64,000 bases of DNA from Flavobacterium reichenbachii (GCF_002217435.1 NZ_MUHF01000023.1:39550-103549), one strand, 5' to 3'. Positions 44,826 to 52,873 are shown, counted from the first letter of the stretch. The notes: a model not told the origin generated them from the sequence alone. Made by a program: numbers and translations.

Positions 44826-45536
44826 TTATTCTTCAATTATAATTTCATAATCCGATCTCGCCCTCCTATTCTCTTCCATTTTATTACTAAAGAAAGTATC
44901 TATACTTATTTCGTTGTCTAATAATTGCCATACTTCATCTTGGGGAAAATGTTCTAGAATAAAGTCATTTGGGTCATCTAAAAAATATCTGGCATTCCAC
45001 GAATTCTGCTCCCCATCATTGGTAAGAGTCGATTCTCTTCCCCATGTAACATCAATTAACTCCCATTTATCATAAAGCTTTACTGCATTCCAAGCATGAT
45101 TTGGTTCACTCAATTTTTTACCATTATAACCATATCCTTTCGCATAACCAATAATTACAACGCATTTAATCTTAGCATTATCACAAATTGCTTTAAACAA
45201 ATTGGCATAACCTGAGCAAACAGATTTTTTGTTTGCTAATGTTACTGCAGCAGAAACATCAATGTTCTTATTATTCAAAAAAGCATCCCAATCATATTCT
45301 ATATTCTCTATCATCCAAAAATAAACTCTTGCTAAAATTTCGGTTTTGGTTTTAGCATTTTTCTTTAAGTATTGAGTCAAAATCGCCACATCTAAAGTTT
45401 CAGATTCCGGAACGTTTTTGACATATTTTTCTATCTCTTGAAAATTCTTCATTTGAGCATAGCCGAAATTCGAAATAAATAAAATCATTATTATTAGCAG
45501 GATTTTTTTCACACTTTCAATTATAAGTTCTTTCAT
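44826..45536 (-). CDS. Exported transglutaminase-like cysteine protease-fold protein
   Basis: A 236-aa exported protein from the ATG at 45536 (signal MKELIIESVKKILLIIMILFISN, ending FGYAQ). The transglutaminase-core triad is visible: Cys in KKSVCSGYANLF, His in EPNHAWNAVKL, Asp in WELIDVTWG. Such proteins in bacteria are usually proteases, amidases or catalytically repurposed folds. It is followed by a UBA-like gene upstream and belongs to the accessory stretch. Confidence 0.88.
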   Translation of the reverse strand: MKELIIESVKKILLIIMILFISNFGYAQMKNFQEIEKYVKNVPESETLDVAILTQYLKKNAKTKTEILARVYFWMIENIEYDWDAFLNNKNIDVSAAVTLANKKSVCSGYANLFKAICDNAKIKCVVIIGYAKGYGYNGKKLSEPNHAWNAVKLYDKWELIDVTWGRESTLTNDGEQNSWNARYFLDDPNDFILEHFPQDEVWQLLDNEISIDTFFSNKMEENRRARSDYEIIIEE

Positions 45537-45609
45537 TTTATCTCTATAAATATTCATTCAAACCTAGACATTCAAATTTCTGATTTTGATTTTTAAGTTC
45601 ATAAACTGC

Positions 45610-46221
45610 TTATAAATTTCCATAAACTACAATATAATCTGCGTAGACTAATTTGTCGTTTAACCAGATTAGAAATTCTTTTAGAAAAGTCTGCACTTTT
45701 TCATCTTCATTTTTTATTTGGTTTATTTTTTCTACAATTTCTCTACACGTTTTATTGTCAAAGAAATTACTGCCCATTATATCAAATTCATCTTCAACAA
45801 GATCATTCCAAGGATTACGTAATGGAAAAACAGATTGAAACTCTTTTAAAATAAGATCAAAATTTTCAGCTGGTATAAAAGCATCGTTTCTTTTCTCTGT
45901 TTTATACGCTTCTCCATCTGCATTTTCTGGCCATAAAATAAAACCAATTTTAGAATCTGTTGTTTTGCCTGTTGAAATTATAACGAGTTTTTGATTAATT
46001 CTTTCGATTGCTTTTGTAATATCCCAATTGCAGATTTTGTAATTTTCTTTGGCGGTTTCATAATCACATTCTGTTCTGTCACAGATTTTTTGAATATTAT
46101 CGTCATGAAATTCCTTTTCGCATAATTCAATATCTCCATTATTCTTTTTAAGAAGCTCAAGAGCAATATTCAAAGGAACTGAAATTTTATTTCTTAATAA
46201 TTTTACGTTTTCATTGTTCAT
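45610..46221 (-). CDS. Protein with two EF-Ts-N/UBA-like helical repeats
   Basis: A 203-aa cytoplasmic protein from the ATG at 46221. Residues 5-70 hold two three-helix repeats: NVKLLRNKISVPLNIALELLKKNNGDIELCEKEF and KICDRTECDYETAKENYKICNWDITKAIERI. These match the fold pattern of EF-Ts N-terminal / UBA domains (LR-x-x-T-G...ALEEANGDIEKAI). The remainder is alpha/beta, with FILWPENADGEAYKTEKRND, and ends in LVYADYIVVYGNL. No function is recognised. UBA-like domains outside EF-Ts are uncommon in bacteria. Confidence 0.6.
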   Translation of the reverse strand: MNNENVKLLRNKISVPLNIALELLKKNNGDIELCEKEFHDDNIQKICDRTECDYETAKENYKICNWDITKAIERINQKLVIISTGKTTDSKIGFILWPENADGEAYKTEKRNDAFIPAENFDLILKEFQSVFPLRNPWNDLVEDEFDIMGSNFFDNKTCREIVEKINQIKNEDEKVQTFLKEFLIWLNDKLVYADYIVVYGNL

Positions 46222-46252
46222 CCTAAAAATCAAACTTTAGATTTCAACTTAA

Positions 46253-46378
46253 TTATTTTAAATAAATTTGACCAGCCATTCCATACGCAGGTGTAATCGT
46301 AATATCTATAAAAAACTGAAGTTTGATTGCTTCTGTTTTTTTGAACTTGATTATTGCTGCAGGAATAGATTTTAACAT
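46253..46378 (-). CDS. Possible small ORF or gene remnant (41 aa)
   Basis: A 41-aa frame starting at 46378 reads MLKSIPAAIIKFKKTEAIKL...QIYLK with a composition like real coding sequence. It starts 18 bp after the lipoprotein gene's stop on the same strand, preceded by an AAAGGAG sequence that resembles a ribosome-binding site. It may be a real small gene or the tail of a lost one. Confidence 0.35.
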   Translation of the reverse strand: MLKSIPAAIIKFKKTEAIKLQFFIDITITPAYGMAGQIYLK

Positions 46379-46395
46379 ACTCCTTTCGCTGCTTT

Positions 46396-47028
46396 CTATT
46401 TTAGAGAATCAACGATTTCTCGTAATTTGATAATTTTGTATAATGAATCTTTTTGTGTTTCTTCTAATTTCCTCCATTCAATGCCATTTATTTTTGTTAC
46501 CATATCATATTCACCAATTAAGCCGTCAAGTAAAATATATGTAGCATTCATCATCTCTGCAGATTCTCTATAATTTCTAATATTTAATTCAATATCAAGT
46601 TTCCCTAATTTTTTTTTGTGACGAAAATAAATATCATCGTAAGCTATTTTTAATGAATCATCATACACAATTTGCAAACCGTCTCCAGAATTTCTCTGCC
46701 TGAAAGCTTTAACTTCCCATTTTTTTAATTTTGGCGCTTTTTCTACGAGTTTAATTACTGCCGGAAAAGATTCTGTAATACCATCTGCCGATATTATAAA
46801 CTCTCTAGTACTATCTTTACGTATTTTACTAAATTCGAAAACAAGATTTGAGTCAATTTCTATTAATTTCTCATGTAATTCATCAAAAACTTCTTCCTGG
46901 TTATTTTCAAATTTATAAATTCTTTCCTGATTTGATGAAAACCAGTTCCAAAAATCTTCTTCATTATCTTTTGATGAGCAAGAAAACATTGAAAATCCGA
47001 TCAAGAGAATTGAAATAAAAAATTTCAT
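46396..47028 (-). CDS. Lipoprotein, hypothetical
   Basis: A 210-aa predicted lipoprotein from the ATG at 47028, with lipobox in GFSMFSC. The mature part begins SSKDNEEDFWNWFSSNQERIYKFENNQEEVFDEL and is alpha/beta, with EFIISADGITESFPAVIKLVE and a C-terminal helix. It has the look of Bacteroidota proteins containing a DUF of the EFhypothetical-toxin-immunity type, but I cannot name one. 89 bp upstream of it lies another lipoprotein gene. Confidence 0.72.
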   Translation of the reverse strand: MKFFISILLIGFSMFSCSSKDNEEDFWNWFSSNQERIYKFENNQEEVFDELHEKLIEIDSNLVFEFSKIRKDSTREFIISADGITESFPAVIKLVEKAPKLKKWEVKAFRQRNSGDGLQIVYDDSLKIAYDDIYFRHKKKLGKLDIELNIRNYRESAEMMNATYILLDGLIGEYDMVTKINGIEWRKLEETQKDSLYKIIKLREIVDSLK

Positions 47029-47117
47029 ATTTGGTTTCATAAAGCAGCTTGATTAAATGAGTTTATTTTTATTTATTAAAATTATCTTTTAGAGACGGAA
47101 CGGCTTAACTTCAAAAC

Positions 47118-47810
47118 TCATATTTTCAAACCAATTTGTTTCCACATTGTTCTCCAGCCTTCCCACGCACAGGTTCTATCATTAAATTGTTTTTGTTCGT
47201 TTCCAAATTTAACAATGTAACTATCATCTGTTGTACATCCTCCTTTATTCAAAAGATTCAACTCGCACTCCATTTGAATTATCGCTTCTAATTCTTTTTT
47301 ATTCAGCTTTTTAGACGAACCGCGACTTTCAGCATAATATTTATTATCTCTTTTGCTAACTATTAAATTTCCTTCAAAAGAATGAAAACATCCTGAACTT
47401 TCATAATAGAATTCTACCTTTTGGTTGTCTTTCAAATTTCTAACAAATGATTTATTAATGAATTCTTTGTAATCTGAATAATCAGGATAGATTGAGATAT
47501 TATATACCTTATTCTCTTTTACTTCGATAGTTCTTGTTAGAGATTGATTTAAAAAATTTAAATAAACAAATTCATATTCTCCATTATCCAGACTATCGAT
47601 CAAAATTTCCTTTTCGATACGAGGTTTTCTAAAGCGTTCGTATTTTTTAAATATTTTTCCGTCTTTATAAACATCTATAAAATAAAGTTGGGGAAGTTCT
47701 TTTTTTGATTGATCTGAAAACGCTACTTTTAATTTTATCGCAGCCGGAGTTTGCTTGCAACTGAAAAAAACTAAAAAGACGAACGATATAACTATTGTTT
47801 TAAATTTCAT
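47118..47810 (-). CDS. Lipoprotein, hypothetical
   Basis: A 230-aa predicted lipoprotein (MKFKTIVISFVFLVFFSC with Cys18). The mature part is beta-rich, with an early Ig-like strand pattern (LDNGEYEFVYLNFLNQSLTRTIEV), then a domain with two short Cys-containing stretches (ESSGCFHSFEGN, NLLNKGGCTTDDSYIV) that could form a disulfide, and a third Cys near the C-terminus (DRTCAWEGW). No family is recognised. Confidence 0.72.
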   Translation of the reverse strand: MKFKTIVISFVFLVFFSCKQTPAAIKLKVAFSDQSKKELPQLYFIDVYKDGKIFKKYERFRKPRIEKEILIDSLDNGEYEFVYLNFLNQSLTRTIEVKENKVYNISIYPDYSDYKEFINKSFVRNLKDNQKVEFYYESSGCFHSFEGNLIVSKRDNKYYAESRGSSKKLNKKELEAIIQMECELNLLNKGGCTTDDSYIVKFGNEQKQFNDRTCAWEGWRTMWKQIGLKI

Positions 47811-47894
47811 TTATAGTTTTTTAGTTTGTTTTCTTAAACGAATATACAAATTCTCAGAATTGGTAAAATAAAATTATAAGAATAATAAATTTTT

Positions 47895-47970
47895 TATGAA
47901 ACCGCCAACGTGAGGGATAGAGGCGGTATCCTTTTGTGAAGTGAAACGGAGCAAAAGATACCGCCGAATG
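47895..47970. repeat. GC-rich dispersed repeat, family 3 copy a
   Basis: Shares TATGAAACCG, CGTGAGGGAT, GAGGCGGTATCCTTTT and AAAAGATA/GCCG blocks with the sequence at 48408-48480. Internally GGCGGTATC pairs with GATACCGCC, so the transcript would fold into one long hairpin. It stands out from the AT-rich surroundings. Confidence 0.7.
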
Positions 47971-48012
47971 AAAATTTATTAGGATTACAAATCTGTACTA
48001 CCAAACTACATT

Positions 48013-48312
48013 TCACTTATTCTTTAAGAATAAAACTGCTAACATTATTAAAAAATGAATAATCCCAATTACAAATAAAGTTTTTACTTTATTAAAAGCC
48101 TTATCATACAAAATTCCATAAATAGGAAATTGTATTAAAGCAAAAAAATAAAAAAGAAATTCAAAGTCAATTGATAAAAATATAGATGCCCAAGGAAACA
48201 AAACAATCAATTGATTTGTAAATCCGTGTCCACCTCCTGAAATAATTATGGATCCAATTAAAATCATTGGAGTCGCAATACTCAAATTAGTTGTCCACTT
48301 ATAATTTGACAT
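48013..48312 (-). CDS. Small polytopic membrane protein, hypothetical
   Basis: A 99-aa protein with three to four hydrophobic helices (IATPMILIGSIIIS, LIVLFPWASIFL, EFLFYFFALIQFPIYGI, LFVIGIIHFLIMLAVLFL). No family recognised. It is flanked by the two family-3 repeats. Confidence 0.6.
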   Translation of the reverse strand: MSNYKWTTNLSIATPMILIGSIIISGGGHGFTNQLIVLFPWASIFLSIDFEFLFYFFALIQFPIYGILYDKAFNKVKTLFVIGIIHFLIMLAVLFLKNK

Positions 48313-48407
48313 TTATTTTAATTTATTGATTTTATAAACCGAAAATAAGAATTAAAACAATACACTATTCTGAATAATCAAAAACATCTATAAACCTTTG
48401 CTTTCTT

Positions 48408-48530
48408 ATGAAACCGAGATTCGCGTGAGGGATTGAGGCGGTATCCTTTTATGGAGCGGAGCGGAATAAAAGATATAGCCGATCCCGAAGCCTCGGGACG
48501 ACCCGGAGGGTCACGCCCAAATTAAGATCC
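48408..48530. repeat. GC-rich dispersed repeat, family 3 copy b, with extra hairpins
   Basis: Same blocks as copy a, then a further GC-rich tail with hairpins (TCCCGAAGCCTCGGGA around 48483-48498, and CCCGGAGGGT). The surrounding 48313-48879 (567 bp) has no gene I can support. Confidence 0.65.
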
Positions 48531-48559
48531 TGAGATGTTAAGGTTCTAAGTTGCTGAGA

Positions 48560-48790
48560 TTTTCACTCTTTGTAGAGTTTCTTGCGCAGATTTCTCCTTC
48601 GTCGAAATGACAAGATTATGGTTACCTGCGAATTTGAAAAGAAAAAATCTGCCAAATCTGCGTGAGATAAAATCGCCAAAAATTGCCTAAAAATGAAACT
48701 ACGACAAACCTAACAGGTTTTAAAAACCTGTTAGGTTTCTTTTGCGGAACTATTAAAAATCTGCGAAATCTGTGAAAGAAAAAATCTCAA
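48560..48790. repeat. Dispersed-repeat region including palindrome family 1 copy c
   Basis: Copy c is at 48706-48738 (16-bp arms, AAACCTAACAGGTTTT / AAAACCTGTTAGGTTT, one central A). On either side are related stretches, AAATCTGCCAAATCTGCGTG and AAATCTGCGAAATCTGTG, which form an imperfect direct repeat. CGAAATGACAAGAT at about 48604 is also present at 41090. Confidence 0.75.
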
Positions 48791-48843
48791 ACAAATAAGA
48801 AAACTTTAATAAATCAATCTTACGTCACTTCTCTAAAAATCAC

Positions 48844-48851
48844 TAATTTTG
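48844..48851 (+). promoter_or_regulatory. -7 promoter element of the aminopeptidase P gene
   Basis: TAATTTTG matches TAnnTTTG exactly, 28 nt before the ATG. No clear -33 TTG at normal spacing was seen. Confidence 0.45.
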
Positions 48852-48879
48852 AAAATCGAAGTTCAAAATTCAATTTATT

Positions 48880-50172
48880 ATGAAATATCATCAAATAAAC
48901 AGCGCTCTTTTTGTAAAAAACCGCAGAAAATTTACGGCAGAAATGAAACCTAATTCGGTTGCCGTTTTCAACTCAAATGACATTTACCCAATTAGCGCCG
49001 ACAGTACTTTGCCGTTTGCGCAGCACAGAGATATTTTTTATCTGAGCGGTGTAGATCAGGAAGAAAGCATTTTGCTTTTGTTTCCGGATGCACCTTATGA
49101 AAGTCAAAGAGAGATCCTTTTTTTGAAAGAAACCAGCGAACATATCGCAGTTTGGGAAGGTGAAAAACTAACTAAAGAACGTGCTTTTCAGGTTTCGGGA
49201 ATTAGAACAGTTTATTGGCTGCAGGATTTTCATAAAATTTTGAACGAAATGATGACCTACGCCGACACAATGTACATTAACACCAACGAACATTATCGCG
49301 CAACTGTTGAAACAGAAACTCGCGAAGCTCGTTTTGTAAAATGGTGGAAAGAACGTTATCCGGCACATAATGTTGCTAAAAGTAACCCAATTTTACAGCG
49401 CATTCGTTCTGTAAAAGAAAGCGAAGAAATCGATTTGATTCAACAAGCTTGCGACATTACAGAAAAAGGTTTCCTCAGATTATTATCGTTTGTAAAACCA
49501 AATGTTACCGAATATGAAATCGAAGCTGAACTAGCGCACGAATTCATTCGTAACCGTTCTAAAGGTTTTGCTTATACACCAATTATTGCTTCTGGAAACA
49601 ATGCGAATGTTTTACATTATATAGAAAACAATCAGCAATGTAAAGCTGGAGATTTAATTTTATTGGATGTTGCTGCTGAATATGCAAATTATTCAAGCGA
49701 TATGACGAGAACGATTCCGGTTTCTGGACGTTTTTCTGATCGCCAGAAAGCAGTTTACAAAGCGGTTTTGAATGTTAAAAATGAAGCAACAAAAATGCTT
49801 ACTCCAGGAACACTTTGGAAACAGTATCATATTGAAGTAGGCAAAATCATGACATCAGAACTGCTTGGTTTGGGTTTATTAGACAAAGCCGATGTTCAGA
49901 ATGAAAACCCAGAATGGCCAGCGTACAAAAAATATTTTATGCACGGAACTTCTCACCACATGGGATTGGACACGCACGATTACGGATTGCTTCATGAGCC
50001 AATGAAAGCCAATATGGTATTTACGGTTGAGCCTGGAATTTATATTCCGAACGAAAAATTCGGAATCCGTCTTGAAGACAATGTTGTCGTTCAGGAAAAA
50101 GGAGAACCTTTTAACCTGATGCGTAACATTCCTGTAGAAATTGACGAAATTGAAACGTTGATGAATTCTTAA
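48880..50172 (+). CDS. Aminopeptidase P family metallopeptidase (M24)
   Basis: A 430-aa Xaa-Pro aminopeptidase-like enzyme that releases N-terminal residues before proline. The N-terminal domain (1-170) is the typical AMP_N type. The pita-bread catalytic domain has the metal ligands in order: Asp in LLDVAAEYANYSSDMTR (two Asp), His in HGTSHHMGLDTHD, Glu in FTVEPGIYIP and Glu in RLEDNVVV. Length fits PepP. Followed by a terminator; monocistronic. Confidence 0.93.
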   Translation: MKYHQINSALFVKNRRKFTAEMKPNSVAVFNSNDIYPISADSTLPFAQHRDIFYLSGVDQEESILLLFPDAPYESQREILFLKETSEHIAVWEGEKLTKERAFQVSGIRTVYWLQDFHKILNEMMTYADTMYINTNEHYRATVETETREARFVKWWKERYPAHNVAKSNPILQRIRSVKESEEIDLIQQACDITEKGFLRLLSFVKPNVTEYEIEAELAHEFIRNRSKGFAYTPIIASGNNANVLHYIENNQQCKAGDLILLDVAAEYANYSSDMTRTIPVSGRFSDRQKAVYKAVLNVKNEATKMLTPGTLWKQYHIEVGKIMTSELLGLGLLDKADVQNENPEWPAYKKYFMHGTSHHMGLDTHDYGLLHEPMKANMVFTVEPGIYIPNEKFGIRLEDNVVVQEKGEPFNLMRNIPVEIDEIETLMNS

Positions 50173-50202
50173 GAGCATATAAAAAATATATTTTATATAA
50201 AA

Positions 50203-50229
50203 TGGCCGGCAGAAATGTCGGCTATTTTT
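50203..50229 (+). terminator. Terminator of the aminopeptidase P gene
   Basis: TGGCCGGCA (50203-50211) and TGTCGGCTA (50216-50224) pair with two G-T wobbles around a GAAA tetraloop, followed by TTTTTG. Confidence 0.78.
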
Positions 50230-50330
50230 GTTTAAATTATTCAGCACTAAGAATTCATTTAAAACTGCCTCAAATAATTATTATTTTTAACTGAAATAAA
50301 CTTATAGCCTTTATATGGCTTGTCAATTAT

Positions 50331-50338
50331 TATCTTTG
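50331..50338 (+). promoter_or_regulatory. -7 promoter element of the alpha/beta hydrolase gene
   Basis: TATCTTTG is an exact match to TAnnTTTG. Transcription would begin near 50345, downstream of the ATG at 50320, which supports the TTG start at 50362. No -33 match. Confidence 0.5.
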
Positions 50339-50361
50339 TGTTATACTTAAAAAACATTATT

Positions 50362-51138
50362 TTGAAAAACATTCTATATAAAAACACCAATATATCTTTT
50401 ACAGATTCAGGCGAAGGAAACGCGGTTGTATTTCTTCATGGCTTTTTGGAAAACAAAAAAATGTGGGAGGAATATGTTGAACTTTTTTCTAAAAGTCATC
50501 GCGTTATTACAATCGATTTATTAGGTCACGGCGAGACAGATTCTTTGGGTTATGTTCATGAAATGGAAGATAATGCCCATGTTGTAAATGAAGTTTTGGA
50601 GCATTTAGAAATCAAAAAAGCAATTATTGCAGGACATTCTATGGGTGGTTATGTTACTTTGGCTTTCGCCGAATTGTATCCGGAAAAAGTTCAGAAACTA
50701 GCGTTGCTGAATTCAACTTCTAAGGAGGATAATGCCGAGAAAAAATTAAACAGAACGCGCGCGATAAAAGCAGTAAAACAAAGTTATGTAAACTTTGTAA
50801 GTCTGGCAATTGCCAATTTATTCAGCGAAAATAACCGCACCCGATTAGAAAAAGAAATTGAAAAGGCAAAAGAACAAGCTCTAAAAACACCGTTGCAGGG
50901 AATTGTAGCGTCGCTGGAAGGCATGAAAATCAGAAAAGACAGAGAATCATTTCTTAAGCAGAATTTATTTCCGCTTTTGTTAGTTTTAGGAAAAAAAGAT
51001 CCTGTTTTAAATTATGAGGAAAATATTGGCCAGATCGAAGGTACAAATGCTCAACTGGTTTCTTTTGACGATGGACATATGAGCCACATCGAAAATAAAG
51101 AAGAACTAAAAGATGTTTTACTGAAATTTATCAATTAA
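50362..51138 (+). CDS. Alpha/beta hydrolase, probable TTG start
   Basis: A 258-aa alpha/beta-fold hydrolase. The TTG at 50362 is preferred over ATG 50320: the 14 extra residues have no family counterpart, and the promoter -7 box lies at 50331-50338, inside them. The oxyanion strand is VVFLHGFLENKKMW, the nucleophile elbow GHSMGGYVTLAF, the acid GKKDPVLNY, and the His in DDGHMSHIE. Closest in pattern to small esterases/haloperoxidase-like enzymes; substrate unknown. Confidence 0.87.
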   Translation: MKNILYKNTNISFTDSGEGNAVVFLHGFLENKKMWEEYVELFSKSHRVITIDLLGHGETDSLGYVHEMEDNAHVVNEVLEHLEIKKAIIAGHSMGGYVTLAFAELYPEKVQKLALLNSTSKEDNAEKKLNRTRAIKAVKQSYVNFVSLAIANLFSENNRTRLEKEIEKAKEQALKTPLQGIVASLEGMKIRKDRESFLKQNLFPLLLVLGKKDPVLNYEENIGQIEGTNAQLVSFDDGHMSHIENKEELKDVLLKFIN

Positions 51139-51156
51139 AATTCTGTCCATAAAATC

Positions 51157-51195
51157 AAAAAAGGCTGTTCAAAATATTTTGAAACAGCCTTTTTC
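51157..51195. terminator. Bidirectional terminator
   Basis: AAAAAGGCTGTT (51157-51168) pairs with AACAGCCTTTTT (51184-51195) with one bulged base and an AT-rich inner stem. Between the hydrolase and the convergent roadblock pair. Confidence 0.85.
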
Positions 51196-51216
51196 TCATT
51201 CTTGGGGGCAATATTA

Positions 51217-51591
51217 TTATAATTTTGAGACAATATCTTTTTTATATTTTGATAATGTTGCTCTCGTTAAACCTAGATTAGCTTTTTTAGAATCTACTGC
51301 TAAGTATATAAAATATCTTCCGTCTTCAGAAACATCCAAAATATGCAGCTGATCTGTAAGCGAAATTAAAATATCGCCAATTTTTTGATCTAAGCCCAAT
51401 GCTTTAATCGCATTCATTTTAGCTTTTACAACTTCTAAATTATAAGCAGACGCCAATTCAGGATCAAAATTTGGATCTACAGTTAATGAGCAGTAAGACA
51501 TTCCTGTTTCAACCTCAGTTACCGAAACAGCAATAAATCCGTTAATATTCTCTTTTAGATCATTTTGAAAATCTTGTAAAAAATCTGACAT
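51217..51591 (-). CDS. Roadblock/LC7-like protein, module A gene 2
   Basis: A 124-aa cytoplasmic protein with a single beta-alpha domain in roadblock/LC7 order: INGFIAVSVTEVETGMSYCSLTVDP, the helix FDPELASAYNLEVVKAKMNAI, DILISLTDQLHILDVSEDGRYFIYLAVDS and a closing KKANLGLTRATLSKYKKDIVSKL. It is clearly paralogous to the protein at 63596 (the FDPELA-AYNLEVVKAK core is nearly identical). In bacteria such folds bind small GTPases (MglB with MglA), but no GTPase is seen in the window. 19 bp after module A gene 1. Confidence 0.78.
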   Translation of the reverse strand: MSDFLQDFQNDLKENINGFIAVSVTEVETGMSYCSLTVDPNFDPELASAYNLEVVKAKMNAIKALGLDQKIGDILISLTDQLHILDVSEDGRYFIYLAVDSKKANLGLTRATLSKYKKDIVSKL

Positions 51592-51610
51592 GTTTTGTAT
51601 TTATATTTAA

Positions 51611-51931
51611 TTAATTATTGAAAATTGAGTCCATCTTACGAAGTAAAAGACCCATTTTGCTCACATCTTTAGACAGCAAAGCCACACAGTTATCTTCTGA
51701 ATCTTTGCTCGCCACCACTATTCCATCATTGTTTTTAATCATAACTTGTTTAAGGTCACCATTATTAACATCTTCTGACATCTCTAAACACATTTTTAAA
51801 ATCATTCCTATCATTGCAGCAACATTTCCGTCATATTCTAAATTAACAGATTCTGTTAAGATTCCGTCAATGTTAAAACTTAATCCAGATTCTGCTCCTG
51901 TCTCCTCTACTAATGTGTTTAAATTAATCAT
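51611..51931 (-). CDS. Roadblock/LC7 domain protein, module A gene 1
   Basis: A 106-aa protein with the roadblock/LC7 pattern: NLNTLVEETGAESGLSFNIDGILTESVN, VAAMIGMILKMCLEMSEDV, LKQVMIKNNDGIVVASKDSEDNCVALLS, and a C-terminal helix. It is paralogous to the protein at 63209, but less conserved than gene 2. Together with gene 2 it likely forms a hetero-oligomer. It has a clean TAnnTTTG box upstream at 51961 and is divergent from the small protein at 52220. Confidence 0.8.
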   Translation of the reverse strand: MINLNTLVEETGAESGLSFNIDGILTESVNLEYDGNVAAMIGMILKMCLEMSEDVNNGDLKQVMIKNNDGIVVASKDSEDNCVALLSKDVSKMGLLLRKMDSIFNN

Positions 51932-51960
51932 ATTCTTTTTTAATTATATTTTAGAAAGTT

Positions 51961-51968
51961 CAAAGTTA
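51961..51968 (-). promoter_or_regulatory. -7 promoter element for roadblock module A
   Basis: On the minus strand TAACTTTG, an exact TAnnTTTG, 30 nt before the start of module A gene 1. The best TTG upstream is at a short 13-nt spacing, so -33 is unclear. Confidence 0.45.
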
Positions 51969-52172
51969 TTTCAATAAAATTCAACTATCCGATAAACACT
52001 TGTTAAAAAACAATCAATCACAACCCATTGAATCACTTTTGTTTATAGCATAATTATTCGCTTTTTTTAGAATAAAATCTTCAAAAAAAATTAACAGAAA
52101 AAACAGATATAGAGAAAAAATTAACATTTCGTTTCATTAAACTCATTTCTAATGCCACGAGCATAAACAAAG

Positions 52173-52202
52173 TTTAATTTCCATTAGTTTTCTTTACATT
52201 TG
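52173..52202 (+). promoter_or_regulatory. Promoter of the module A small protein gene
   Basis: TTTA (52173-52176), 18 nt, then TACATTTG (52195-52202), exact in the -7 element, 17 nt before the ATG at 52220. Confidence 0.65.
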
Positions 52203-52219
52203 CAAAAAAATTTAACGCG

Positions 52220-52363
52220 ATGAAAACTGTTGATGAATTACGCTTTGATTTAAATGTAAAACTGATGAAGTTTAGAAGATTTAGAATTGAAAACGGAAGT
52301 ATAAATAATTCTGTTTCTGAGGAACCTGCTAAAAAAGGTTTCTTCAAAAAAATATTTAGCTAA
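52220..52363 (+). CDS. Small basic protein of roadblock module A
   Basis: A 47-aa basic protein (start MKTVDELRFDLNVKLMKFRR, end KKGFFKKIFS). It has a good promoter 17 nt upstream and a strong terminator 12 nt downstream, which make it a real gene despite its length. Two motifs are shared with the 71-aa protein at 62814: [KR]LxxFxx[FL]RI (residues 14-23 here) and KG[FL][FL]KxI (39-45 here). It is divergent from a roadblock pair, as that protein is. The C-terminal KKGFFKKIF could be an amphipathic membrane or partner-binding helix. Confidence 0.8.
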   Translation: MKTVDELRFDLNVKLMKFRRFRIENGSINNSVSEEPAKKGFFKKIFS

Positions 52364-52375
52364 AAAGCAATTATA

Positions 52376-52424
52376 AAAAGCTGAATTTTCTAGAGAACTT
52401 TTCTTTAAAAAATTCAGCTTTTAT
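52376..52424 (+). terminator. Terminator of the module A small protein gene
   Basis: AAAAGCTGAATTTT (52376-52389) and AAAATTCAGCTTTT (52408-52421) form a perfect 14-bp stem with an 18-nt loop and a short T-run. Confidence 0.85.
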
Positions 52425-52873
52425 ATTGATTATCTGCATCTTAAGACTATCAGTAAAAACTAATGAATGTAAAAACTTTTATTACATTCTTTTACTTACT
52501 CTATCGCACTAAAATTCTTTATTGTACGAATTTACTTTTAACACTTTCTTTCGCGAGACCAGTGATATCGGGGGATAATCTGACAGAATCTATTTTTACT
52601 GCACAGACTTTATGTTATAAAAAAAGCACCGCCTTTTCTTTAAGACAATTCAATTTCCAGAATAAAACGAATTAATCTGTTTTTGAAAATATTTTAAATA
52701 AATTCATTCTTTAAAAAAATACGTCTATTTTGTTTAGCGATGGAAAATTTGATGAAATAGAAATCGACAAATAAATTGGAATAAATTGATTTTTACGCAG
52801 ATAACCAAAATTATCTAAACAACACCTGAATCCTTTTTTTTAATAAGATACATTTGTTTTCCATCAGATTTCT
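52425..52873. other. 449-bp intergenic region, no gene identified
   Basis: AT-rich with scattered short open frames that lack coding character. The only local structure is the terminator at its left edge. I see no RNA or protein gene. Confidence 0.6.

Noticed and set aside
52463..52675. 70-residue open frame on the plus strand
   Set aside because: No promoter, no signal or domain pattern, and atypical composition; likely chance.
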